From positions 1 through 39,361 of the forward strand of contig JALUAG010000082.1 in NCBI GenBank assembly GCA_027045875.1: 39,361 nucleotides of DNA. The letters are read 5' to 3'. The notes under the pieces are model-generated. The model was given only the letters and a program-made list of their open reading frames with translations, did no database searches and was not told where the DNA came from. Of this stretch, positions 31,842-39,361 are shown piece after piece (within the stretch, counting starts at the first letter, position 1; the number at the start of each line of letters is the position of its first letter). The position numbers were made by a program, and so were the translations under genes. The DNA comes from Alphaproteobacteria bacterium. Its GTDB lineage: Bacteria; Pseudomonadota; Alphaproteobacteria; Geminicoccales; Geminicoccaceae.

Positions 31842-33794
31842 TCAGGCCTTCTTCGGCTTGACCAGCATGCGGCCGCGCATCTCCATGTGGAGGGCGTGGC
31901 AGAACCACTGGCAGTAATACCACCAGACCCCGGGACGGTCGGCGGTGAAGGTGACCGAGGCGGTGGCCTGCGGTGCGATCTCGAACGCGATGGCGTGGGC
32001 CTCCAAGGTGAAGCCGTGGGTGAGATCGTCGATATCGTCCATGTTGGTGATGACGATCGTCACCTCGTCGCCCTCGTTGACCTCGAAACTGTCGAGGCTG
32101 AACACCGGCGCCACCGAGTGCATGTACACCCGCACCTTGTTGCCGTCGCGGATGACGTCGGCGGCGCTTTCGAGATCGACACCGTCCTTCTCCGCCATCT
32201 TGCGCACGTCTTCCCACATGGGATCGTTGCGATCGTAGACCGAGCGCGGATTGACGATGTCCCGGCGGACGATGATGCAGTCGTGCGGCTCCGAGAAGGT
32301 CGGACCGTCGTGAACCAGCTTCATCTTGCCACCGCTGATGTCGATCAGCTGGTCGTTCTCCGGCTTCAGCGGACCGACGTTGATGAAACGGTCCTTGGAG
32401 AACTTGTTGAGGGAGATGAGCCATCGACCGTCGGCCTCCTTGGTCTCACCCATGGAGGTGGAGTTGTGGCCCGGCTGGTAGTGGACGTCGATCTTCTCGA
32501 GGATCGGGTCGACGTCCTCGCCGGCGTAGGCACGGCGCGCCTTCTCGATGTTCCACTTCACCATCTGGCTGTCGAGGAACAGGGTCGTGTAGGCGTTGCC
32601 CTCGCCGTCGAAGGCGGTGTGGAGCGGACCGAGGCCGAGCTCGGGTTCGGCGACCACGACGTCCCGCGGCGCGATCTTGTCGTCGAACAGATCGTCGAGC
32701 AGGGTGACGTCGAGCACCGAGACGGTGGGCGACAGCTTGCCGTTGATCACCACATGGCGACCGTCCGGTGCGGTGTTGCAGCCGTGGGGGCTCTTGGGGA
32801 TCGGGATGTAGCGGGTGTAGGGGGAGCCCTTGCGGCCGTCGACCACCGGCACCCCGCTCATCTCCTTGTAGTCGCCCTTCTTGATGGCCTCCTCGATCCG
32901 CCCGATATTGAACACCACCACCCAGTCCATGTCACTGGCGGTCATCTCGGCGAGCGTCACCCCCTCCTCGCTGTTGTAGCAGGTGGAGAAGGCGTACTTG
33001 CCCTGGTAGTCGGCGTCGGTATTGTCGAGATTGCCGTCCACTATCACCTGCCAGGCGATCTCCATGGTATCGCCGTCGATGGCGGTGTACACCGCGTGGT
33101 ATTGCTCGGGATCGTCGAGGATGCTGCCGTCGTTGGGCAGTGGCACCCGATGCTCGCCGTTGACGAACACGTAGCCGGTGCGGGGATATTTCTGCGGTCG
33201 CAGCCCGTGCAGGCCGGAGGCGTTCGGTACCTCGATGATCTTGTCGGGCTTCATGATGTCGCAGCGGATGCGCGCTACCCGGTTGTTGGCCTTGTCGTTC
33301 ATGAACAGGTAACGGCCGTCGTAGGTGCCGTCGGTGAACGACATGTGCGGGTGGTGCAGGTCGCCGTTCATGTAGCCGAGGATCCCCCCCCGCTTCTCGA
33401 TGAACTTCTTGGTCTCCGGCAGCAGGCCCTCGGTCAGGATCTTGCGGCTCTCGTTGGTGATCCCCCAGCCGGTGGCGCTGCAGCGATTGAACACCGGCAC
33501 GCGCAAGAGCTCGCGCATCGAGGGCACGCCGAAAATCCGGAGCTCGCCGCTCTGGCCGCTGCTCCAGAAGCCGTAGTAGTCGTCGAGATCGCCCGGCGCG
33601 ACCACGGCCGCGTCTTCGGCGGCCCGCGCCCGGCTGCTGCCGAACAGACTGCCGGCGGCGAGGCCGGCCGCGCCCCCGGCACCGGCCGCGAGGCCCGAAA
33701 TGGTGGCGATCCTGGCGGTTCCGCCCAGCAGCCCGCGACGCGAGACCTCGGGCAACGACAGCCGTTCGTCGGAGCGGCTCTTCTTCTCGGTCAT
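31842..33794 (-). CDS. nosZ: Nitrous-oxide reductase, Tat-exported clade I type
   Basis: Periplasmic copper enzyme of 650 residues that reduces N2O to N2. The twin-arginine signal [13 protein letters not shown] marks clade I. The seven-bladed propeller holds CuZ ligands, for example DLHHPH (H147/H148/H150) and EPHD later in the chain. The C-terminal cupredoxin carries CuA as C628-x3-C632-x3-H636-x2-M639 with W630. The start is ATG 33794 behind GGAGG. It is the second gene after nosR; the 97-bp gap could hold a weak internal promoter. Length and motifs are complete. Confidence 0.98.
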   Translation of the reverse strand: MTEKKSRSDERLSLPEVSRRGLLGGTARIATISGLAAGAGGAAGLAAGSLFGSSRARAAEDAAVVAPGDLDDYYGFWSSGQSGELRIFGVPSMRELLRVPVFNRCSATGWGITNESRKILTEGLLPETKKFIEKRGGILGYMNGDLHHPHMSFTDGTYDGRYLFMNDKANNRVARIRCDIMKPDKIIEVPNASGLHGLRPQKYPRTGYVFVNGEHRVPLPNDGSILDDPEQYHAVYTAIDGDTMEIAWQVIVDGNLDNTDADYQGKYAFSTCYNSEEGVTLAEMTASDMDWVVVFNIGRIEEAIKKGDYKEMSGVPVVDGRKGSPYTRYIPIPKSPHGCNTAPDGRHVVINGKLSPTVSVLDVTLLDDLFDDKIAPRDVVVAEPELGLGPLHTAFDGEGNAYTTLFLDSQMVKWNIEKARRAYAGEDVDPILEKIDVHYQPGHNSTSMGETKEADGRWLISLNKFSKDRFINVGPLKPENDQLIDISGGKMKLVHDGPTFSEPHDCIIVRRDIVNPRSVYDRNDPMWEDVRKMAEKDGVDLESAADVIRDGNKVRVYMHSVAPVFSLDSFEVNEGDEVTIVITNMDDIDDLTHGFTLEAHAIAFEIAPQATASVTFTADRPGVWWYYCQWFCHALHMEMRGRMLVKPKKA

Positions 33795-33891
33795 CCTTCT
33801 TCCTCCTTCCGGGTTGCCTTTCCCATCGCCTCCGCCGGGATCCGGTCCGTTCCCGCCTCCTGTCGCCGGCGTGGCCCGCACATCGAAGTCC

Positions 33892-36207
33892 TCACGGCTC
33901 GACGGTCTCCGTTCCCTGCCGGCGGACCGTCGGTCGACCGGCGGCCGTCGGCCCGGGCTCGAGACCCTTCGTGACGGCGGTGCGGCCGGCCCGTCGCTCG
34001 CGCCGGAGTCGCTTCTGGATCATCACCGGACAGCGATGATCGTCGTAGTAGAGGGTCTGACAGTGCAGGCAGTAGAGACATTCGTTGGGATTGATCTGGC
34101 CCTCGGGATGAATCGCCTGCACCATGCATTCGTTGGCACAGCGCTGGCAGGGATGCCCGCACTCGCGGTAGCGCTTGAGCCAGTCGAACATCCGCATGCG
34201 CCCCGGGATGCCGAGCGCCGCGCCCAGAGGACAGAGATAGCGGCAGTAGAAGCGCTCGACGAAGAGCCCCGCCACCAGCAGCAGCACGGCATAGAGCACG
34301 AACGGCCAGTCGCGTACGAACTTGAGGATGATCGCGGTCTTGAAGGGCTCCACCTCGGCGAGCGTCTCGGAAAGCGCCAGCGAGTGCAGCGACACCCCGA
34401 ACAACCCCAGGAAGACGATGTACTTGATCGGCCACAGTCGCTCGTGCAGGCCCCAGGGCAGAGCGATCTGCGGTACCCTGAGCGCCTTGGCGACCTTGTT
34501 CAGCAGCTCCTGCAGGGCGCCGAACGGGCACAGCCAGCCGCAATAGACGCCGCGCCCCCAGAACAGCAGCGATGCCGCCACCGATCCCCAGAGGATGAAG
34601 ATCAGCGGGTCGATCAGGAAATACTCCCAGCGGAAGCCGGTGATCAGGCTGTTGAAGAAGGTGGTGACGTTGACCACCGAGAGCTGGGCGTTGGCGTAGA
34701 AGCCGATGAAGAAAAGGGTGAAGATCAGGAAACCCGTGCGGACGTATTCGGTCAGTTTCGGACGGCGCACGAGCCAGTCCTGGAAGAAGAAGATGACGGT
34801 GAGCACGCCCAGCGCGGCGAGAAGGACGGCGATCTCGGGGATGCGGGAAAGCCAGACCTTCTGCCACAGCGGCCGCCCGTCTTCCGCTTCCGTCACCGCG
34901 CCGGCCGACGCCTCGGCAGCCGGCGCCTCCGCGGGAGGCGGCGTAGGCGGTGTCACGGTACGCAGGTAGCGCTCGGGTGGCGTGTAGGTCGCGGCGAAGA
35001 CGGTGAACACCTTGCTCGTGGGACCGGTGGCGCGCTGGACGAGCAGCTCCAGGGTCCACGGTCGGGCGGGATCGAACCCGCTGTCGGCCGGGACGCGGAA
35101 CAGATCCACCTCCTCGAAGCGCGGCGCCCCCTCGGCGGCGAGGCTGCGGCCGAGACGCCGGTGGTCGCGGTCGCGGAAACGGAAGGTCCGGTCGCCCTGG
35201 CGGATCCGGAAGCGGTCGAAGATGCCGCCGCGCACGTAGCCCGAGCCCTTGAAGGAGTACTGGCCACGGCCGGCGAGCAGGATCGCCTGATCGCCTTCCT
35301 CGAGCCATCTCCGCATGGCACGGTACTCGTTGTCGCCGAGCAGACTGCGCCCCACCGTGGGAATGGTGGCGAGGGCGGTGTAGAGGTCGACGAAGAGGTC
35401 GTCCGGATCGCCCGGCTGCGGGCGCTCGGCCGCCCGCGGATCGCCGAGCGCCTCGAAGGCGGCGTTGACCTCGCCCACGGTCACCTTGAGGCGGGCCACC
35501 GCCCCTTCCAGCAGCAGGTCGTTCCAGTCGCGGATCTCACCCTCGCCGGTGTCGATCAGGACCCTGCGCACCGCGGGGGCCGGTCTTCCCGCGGTCGCCT
35601 CGAGCCCACCCAGCCCGTAGGCCCTCGCCACCTCGAGAGCGGCCTCGATCACCGAATCGTCGATGACCATCACGGTCACCGTGGCGCCGCTCACGATGTC
35701 GAGCCGCGGCCGCTGCTGACCGCGGGCGAGGGCCGCGACGTCGAGCCCCGCGTAGCGGTCGATGACCTCGGTGATCTTCTCTTCGGGAATGCCCACGAGC
35801 ACGATCGGTTCGTGGTGCTCCACCAGCTCGAGGCCGGTGATGACACCGTTCATGTCGATGCCGACCAGCACCGAGATGGGCTTGCCCGAATAGCCGCTCG
35901 CATCGACGATGTCGGAATTGAGGAACACGTAACCGAGTTGCCGTTCGCCGGCGTAGACGGGCGCCACCGGCGGTGACCCGGTGATCTCGCCGTAGCGGTC
36001 GGCGCCCGGAAGGATCCTCGCCGGCGGAACCTCGGCCAGGAAGCGCGCGAGGCCGCCTCCCGCCTGCGCCGCCGGAGGCTGCCAGAACAGGCCCGCCAGC
36101 AGCGCCAGCAAGAGGATCATCGGCCCGGATGGGAGACGTCGCGAGACGGCATGGAAACGATCCGCGTCGACGCGCGACCAGGAGCGGGATCTATCCTGAC
36201 ACGCCAC
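33892..36207 (-). CDS. nosR: NosR, membrane FMN/iron-sulfur flavoprotein
   Basis: Electron donor and regulator for NosZ, 771 residues. After a hydrophobic leader comes the periplasmic FMN-binding domain, with [18 protein letters not shown] holding the flavinylated Thr. Several membrane helices follow, with two [11 protein letters not shown] / [12 protein letters not shown] motifs. The C-terminal ferredoxin-like part has [12 protein letters not shown] and [16 protein letters not shown]. The start is GTG 36207 with GAGGAG 6 nt upstream; ATG 36120 lacks such a site. The first gene of nosRZDFYL, it lies 61 bp downstream of an FNR-type box. Confidence 0.96.
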   Translation of the reverse strand: MACQDRSRSWSRVDADRFHAVSRRLPSGPMILLLALLAGLFWQPPAAQAGGGLARFLAEVPPARILPGADRYGEITGSPPVAPVYAGERQLGYVFLNSDIVDASGYSGKPISVLVGIDMNGVITGLELVEHHEPIVLVGIPEEKITEVIDRYAGLDVAALARGQQRPRLDIVSGATVTVMVIDDSVIEAALEVARAYGLGGLEATAGRPAPAVRRVLIDTGEGEIRDWNDLLLEGAVARLKVTVGEVNAAFEALGDPRAAERPQPGDPDDLFVDLYTALATIPTVGRSLLGDNEYRAMRRWLEEGDQAILLAGRGQYSFKGSGYVRGGIFDRFRIRQGDRTFRFRDRDHRRLGRSLAAEGAPRFEEVDLFRVPADSGFDPARPWTLELLVQRATGPTSKVFTVFAATYTPPERYLRTVTPPTPPPAEAPAAEASAGAVTEAEDGRPLWQKVWLSRIPEIAVLLAALGVLTVIFFFQDWLVRRPKLTEYVRTGFLIFTLFFIGFYANAQLSVVNVTTFFNSLITGFRWEYFLIDPLIFILWGSVAASLLFWGRGVYCGWLCPFGALQELLNKVAKALRVPQIALPWGLHERLWPIKYIVFLGLFGVSLHSLALSETLAEVEPFKTAIILKFVRDWPFVLYAVLLLVAGLFVERFYCRYLCPLGAALGIPGRMRMFDWLKRYRECGHPCQRCANECMVQAIHPEGQINPNECLYCLHCQTLYYDDHRCPVMIQKRLRRERRAGRTAVTKGLEPGPTAAGRPTVRRQGTETVEP

Positions 36208-36267
36208 GCTGGACTCCTCTGGGATCGAATTGCGTTCCGTTCCTAGTGTCGCCGGACCTCTCCCTCA

Positions 36268-36281
36268 TTGATCGCTGTCAA
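36268..36281. promoter_or_regulatory. FNR/CRP-family (FNR, NnrR, Dnr type) box
   Basis: TTGAT-CGCT-GTCAA, nine of ten positions of TTGAT-N4-ATCAA. Its centre is 67 bp from the nosR start codon. If it sits at -41.5 the transcript would begin near 36233, 26 nt before the GTG. It lies in the region shared with the divergent gene at 36393, but its position fits nosR better. Confidence 0.8.
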
Positions 36282-36392
36282 TATCGGTGCCAGCATGGCG
36301 TGCCGGAGCGTTCTCCGGCCGCTGCCATTTCGTCGCAGCGCCGCGGACGGAACGAGATCCCTGCGCTGCATCCGGGACAGAGGATTCGCTGA

Positions 36393-37307
36393 ATGAGCGC
36401 CAAAGATCAAGTGTTCCCGCCACCTGAGGTGGAAATAGGCGATATCCTCGCTTATGCCGCCAGCTTCGGCGAGTGGCTGGCGGCCCGCTACGCGCGTGTG
36501 GCCGAGCGCGCCCGCTCCGCGGGTCGCGAGGAAACGGCGGGGCTGTTCGCCGAGCTCGCCGCGCGGGCCCGCGACGGCGTCGAGCGGTTGCGGCGATACG
36601 CCCGCGAACAGGGAATCGAGGCGGGCGCGCCGAGACCCCTGCCCGGCGACCTCCTCGAGGAGGACCTCCGCCACAGCCTCGAGCTCTGGGAACGCCGTCC
36701 CGAACTGGCGACCCCCTATCGCGTGCTGGCGGTGGCCGTGCGTCTCCAGGACACGCTGTTCCGCCTCTGCGCCGGACTCGGCGGTACCGCCGCCACCACC
36801 GAGGCGCGCGAGCTCGCCGAGCGGCTCGCCCGCGAGGCGCTGGCCGAGGCGGCGGATCTTCGCGGCCGACGCCGGGCGGCCTTTCACGCTGCACGACCGG
36901 AGCAAGCGACGGACGTGCCGTTCGGTGGCAGGGTGCGTTCGGCACCCGAGCTCGCGCAGGCGGCGGAACGCATCGACCGCGAGCTGGCCCGCCGCCTCGA
37001 GGCCGCCTGCAGGGCGCAGCCGGAGCTGCTGTCACGACTGCGGGACGATCCTGTGCTGGCGCCGCTGCTCGCGTCTCTCGCGGCCGCCGTCGAGACGCCG
37101 GCCGCGGGCGAGCCGGACCGGGAAACCGTCGAACCGCTGCGCGCCTTTGCCGAGCGCGCCTTCGAATTCTACGACCGCGTGTTCGCCGGCGCGGAATCGG
37201 AGGACGTCATGCTGGAGGCTCAGGAGCGTGAACGCGTCTGTCTCGCGCTCTTGCATGCCCTCGATGCCTTCGCCGCCGGCGCGGTTTCGCGGTCGAAGGC
37301 CGGATGA
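36393..37307 (+). CDS. Helical protein of unknown function divergent from nosR (ferritin-like fold possible)
   Basis: Soluble protein of 304 residues, mostly helix. The N-terminus (PPPEVEIGDILAYAASFGEWL, then ARYARVAERARSAGREETAGLFAELAARA) looks like the first two helices of a ferritin-like bundle. The matching ExxH metal motifs are not evident, so it may lack a metal site. The rest is charged and low in complexity, and the C-terminal part has EFYDRVFAGAESEDVMLEAQERERVCLALLHAL, another paired helix. It has one Cys in RLCAGLG and others late in the chain. Position beside the nosR FNR-type box suggests co-regulation with denitrification. I do not recognise the family. Confidence 0.7.
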   Translation: MSAKDQVFPPPEVEIGDILAYAASFGEWLAARYARVAERARSAGREETAGLFAELAARARDGVERLRRYAREQGIEAGAPRPLPGDLLEEDLRHSLELWERRPELATPYRVLAVAVRLQDTLFRLCAGLGGTAATTEARELAERLAREALAEAADLRGRRRAAFHAARPEQATDVPFGGRVRSAPELAQAAERIDRELARRLEAACRAQPELLSRLRDDPVLAPLLASLAAAVETPAAGEPDRETVEPLRAFAERAFEFYDRVFAGAESEDVMLEAQERERVCLALLHALDAFAAGAVSRSKAG

Positions 37308-37355
37308 GCGACGCGTCCCCCATCCGGGGACGGCGCAAGCCGAGGGGAGGACGAG

Positions 37356-38330
37356 GTGAAGATCGTGATCACCGGCGCCGCCGGATTCCTCGGGCGGAAA
37401 CTGACCCGGGCGCTGCTGCGGGCGGAGGGACCGCTCGCCGGCTTCGACCGGCCGCTGCGCGAGCTCGTGGCCGCCGATCTGCAGGCGCCACCGGAAACCG
37501 GCGACCCGCGCTTTCGCGGCGTGAGCTGCGACATCGGCGATCCGTCGGCGGTGGCGGCACTGGTCGAGGGAGCGGATCTCGTCTTCCATCTGGCGGCCAT
37601 CGTGAGCGCCGACGCCGAGGCCGACTTCGACCGCGGCATGCGGGTCAATCTCGACGGCACCCGGCATCTCCTGGAGGCGCTGCGCGCGGGTGGCCGATGT
37701 CCGCGTCTGGTGTTCGCGAGCTCGGTCGCCGTCTACGGCGGCACGCTTCCCGATCCCGTCACCGACGACACCCATCTCACCCCCCGGACCTCCTACGGCA
37801 CCCAGAAGGCGGTCGGAGAGCTGCTCGTCAACGACTACAGCCGCAAGGGCTACATCGACGGCCGCAGCCTCCGCCTGCCGACCATCGTGGTGCGGGCGGG
37901 CAAGCCCAATCTCGCCGCCTCCACCTTCGCGAGCTCCGTCATCCGCGAGCCGCTGGCGGGCGAGCGGGCGGTCTGTCCGGTGGCGCCGGAAACCGCCATG
38001 TATCTCCTCTCGCCACGTCGGGTGGTGGCCGCCTTCCTGCATGCCGCCGGCCTGCCGGCCGAGGCCTTCGGAGACTGGCGCAGCGTGGTCCTGCCGGGGC
38101 TCACGGTCACCGTCGGCGAGATGCTGGAGACGCTGCGACGCGTGGCCGGCGAGGAGGTGGCGGCACGGGTGCGTTTCGCGCCCGATCCCCGTATCCAGGC
38201 GATCGTCGCCGGCTGGCCCGCCCGCTTCGCCGCCGAGCGCGGGCGTGCCCTGGGCTTTTCGGCCGACGCGGATTTCGAGGAGATCCTCCGCGCCCACATG
38301 GAGGACGAGCTCGGCGGCCGCATCGGCTGA
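37356..38330 (+). CDS. NAD-dependent epimerase/dehydratase, D-erythronate dehydrogenase (DenD)-like
   Basis: Extended short-chain dehydrogenase of 324 residues. The Rossmann motif TGAAGFLG is at residues 6-13. The catalytic set is S123/S124 (VFASSVAVYGG), Y148 and K152 (SYGTQK). The sequence DYSRKGYIDGRSLRLPTIVVR with GKPNLAASTFASSVIREPL matches the DenD group, which oxidises D-erythronate at C2 in acid-sugar catabolism. The start is GTG 37356 behind GGGGAGG. No kinase or aldolase of that pathway is in view, so the substrate is inferred from family resemblance only. Confidence 0.85.
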   Translation: MKIVITGAAGFLGRKLTRALLRAEGPLAGFDRPLRELVAADLQAPPETGDPRFRGVSCDIGDPSAVAALVEGADLVFHLAAIVSADAEADFDRGMRVNLDGTRHLLEALRAGGRCPRLVFASSVAVYGGTLPDPVTDDTHLTPRTSYGTQKAVGELLVNDYSRKGYIDGRSLRLPTIVVRAGKPNLAASTFASSVIREPLAGERAVCPVAPETAMYLLSPRRVVAAFLHAAGLPAEAFGDWRSVVLPGLTVTVGEMLETLRRVAGEEVAARVRFAPDPRIQAIVAGWPARFAAERGRALGFSADADFEEILRAHMEDELGGRIG

Positions 38331-38717
38331 GGGCCGGAGCGCCGGCGGGTGCTGGTCCGGCAGGCGGCGTCGGACAAGCAAGCCTTCCTCACGGTGGCGG
38401 GCCGACGCCTTTCGCGCTCGGTGTTGGTCTCCACGCCATCGGTGTCGTGTACGGCAATGTCGCCACCTGCCAGCGGCCCGCCGCTCTCGCCGACCGGCTT
38501 GAGATGCTCACCCTACGCGAGTTCGCGAAAGGCTTCCTGAATGATGTATCGAGGAGGACCCTCGGACTGAAGATGGCTGGGAGCAATCCAGCCGCTGCCG
38601 CGCTGGATCAATCCGGTATCTTTGCATCCCGAGCGTGTCGCGCATGAATTCCTCGTGGAATCGCTGTATCGACGTCTGTAGGATGAAAAGCACGGTACCG
38701 CGAAGGGGACAGCGCGC
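38331..38717 (+). other. Intergenic region without a recognisable gene
   Basis: 387 bp with no supported reading frame. Short frames on both strands have no family-like sequence. The second half is lower in GC than the flanks and contains AGGGGA before the GTG at 38718. Compared with the surrounding compact gene layout, it may be the edge of a variable segment. Confidence 0.5.
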
Positions 38718-39240
38718 GTGGTCATCACGAAGATCTCGCTCCGGCAGTTCACCGCGTTCGAGCGACTGGAACTCGTGCCTTCGCCCGGCATCAACGTGCT
38801 CATCGGAACCAACGCGACCGGCAAGACGCATCTCATGAAGGTCGCTTACGCCGCCTGTGCGGTCGTCAAGGAGGACGGCACCGGTTTCGGCGAAAAGCTG
38901 GTCCGCGTCTTCCTTCCCTCACAGCGGAAACTCGGGCGCTTGGCACGTCGCGTTCAGGGCGTATCACGAGCTTCGGTGTCCATCCATCGAGGCGAGCGTC
39001 GCTTGACGCTCTCGTTCGCCGCCAACCAGAATGATCCGCGACATGCCGAAACGAAAGGTGAACGCGAATGGGTCCGCGCACCTCTCGAGTGCACCTACAT
39101 TCCCGTCAAGGAGATGCTCGCGAACGCACCTGGCTTTCTCTCCCTCTACAAGAACAGAGAAACGCATTTCGAAGAAGTCTACGCGGATCTCCTTCATCGT
39201 GCCTATCTGCCTCTCTTGAAAGGGCCGATGGAAGAGAGAC
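38718..39240 (+). pseudogene. AAA-family ATPase gene, N-terminal part, apparently interrupted
   Basis: From GTG 38718 (AAGGGG 9 nt upstream) the protein reads ITKISLRQFTAFERLEL, then the Walker A GTNATGKTHL. This is a RecF/SMC-like ABC ATPase of the kind found in defence and OLD-like systems. Family-like sequence continues (YIPVKEMLANAPGFLSLYKN, then FEEVYADLLHRAYLPLLKGP) to about 39238. After that the same frame stays open but turns into arginine-rich sequence unlike the family, and a second start behind GGAGGA lies at 39311. I infer insertion of foreign DNA near 39238-39250. The right side is beyond the window. It may also be a rearranged gene. Confidence 0.6.
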
Positions 39241-39310
39241 CTCCCCGTAACCCCTTGCCCGTGGCGTCGAGGCGTGATTCGAGGGTGGCGGCGGGACGGA
39301 GGAGCGTGGG

Positions 39311-39361
39311 ATGCGCCGGGAGCTCGAGGATCAGAGGGATTTCGCGGAGGCGTTCCTGCCG
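39311..39361 (+). CDS. Start of an unknown gene, possibly a transposase (3' end outside window)
   Basis: ATG 39311 with GGAGGA 8 nt upstream begins MRRELEDQRDFAEAFLP and runs off the edge. The MRxxLxxQ opening is similar to the first residues of some IS5-type transposases, and it follows the point where the ATPase gene loses its expected sequence. With 17 residues this is only a suggestion. Confidence 0.3.
   Translation, partial: MRRELEDQRDFAEAFLP

Noticed and set aside
31887-33974. 695-codon plus-strand frame opposite nosZ
   Set aside because: Shadow of nosZ, which is confirmed by its copper motifs; the plus-strand product resembles no protein.

Overview
The window is 39.4 kb of uniformly high-GC DNA (about 70% by eye) from a chromosome that looks alphaproteobacterial. 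Supporting signs are an MlaA homologue without a lipobox, a COG2932-like helix-turn-helix/S24 regulator, TTAA-N7-TTTA promoter boxes resembling CtrA sites, and a nosRZDFYL cluster with a Tat-exported NosZ. The exact taxon cannot be fixed from the sequence alone.

Layout. 1-3372: 3' end of guaB, then three overlapping genes for a phosphorelay (REC-PAS-histidine kinase, single-domain response regulator, Hpt protein). 3657-6011: a CCA-encoding tRNA-Arg(CCU), a secreted SNase-like protein and an M48 metalloprotease lipoprotein. 6016-8807 (minus): a DctPQM TRAP transporter, followed by a frameshifted Sel1-repeat gene. 9385-13665: a conserved small protein with NEPEP repeats, endonuclease V, a gamma-glutamyltranspeptidase-like protein, a flavin reductase and two small unknown genes. 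13896-15306: mlaA-mlaC. 15428-15572: a candidate small RNA with its own promoter-like element and a perfect intrinsic terminator. 15624-25367: a phage-derived block. 25512-28214: NicO-type metal transporter, ApbE/NosX flavin transferase, CysH reductase. 28300-36207 (minus): nosR-nosZ-nosD-nosF-nosY-nosL, the complete nitrous oxide reductase operon, behind an FNR-type box. 36393-38330: an unrecognised helical protein divergent from nosR, and a DenD-like sugar-acid dehydrogenase. 38718-end: an AAA ATPase gene that loses its expected sequence near 39240, where an insertion sequence may begin.

The most unusual region is 15.6-25.4 kb. It holds a compact set of intact genes in the same order as the T7 morphogenesis region: portal, (Bbp19-like), scaffold, capsid, small capsid-linked protein, tail tube A, tail tube B, small internal-virion-like protein, large terminase. 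No integrase, polymerase, small terminase, recognisable holin/endolysin or tail fibre is visible. Base composition matches the host and no frame is broken. Next to it, transcribed divergently, is an S24-type repressor whose Ser/Lys cleavage dyad appears lost, with a long inverted-repeat operator in the shared promoter region. The first rightward gene looks like a circularly permuted NlpC/P60-type Cys hydrolase. This could be a decayed prophage, but the pattern also fits a domesticated short-tailed particle (GTA-like or bacteriocin-like).

The respiratory block is coherent. NosR (FMN/Fe-S electron donor), NosZ (CuZ/CuA enzyme), NosDFY and NosL (copper site maturation) and the ApbE homologue (FMN loading of NosR) form a full N2O-to-N2 system. 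The ApbE gene is separated from the operon by cysH. The unknown gene at 36393 shares the nosR promoter region and is a candidate accessory factor.
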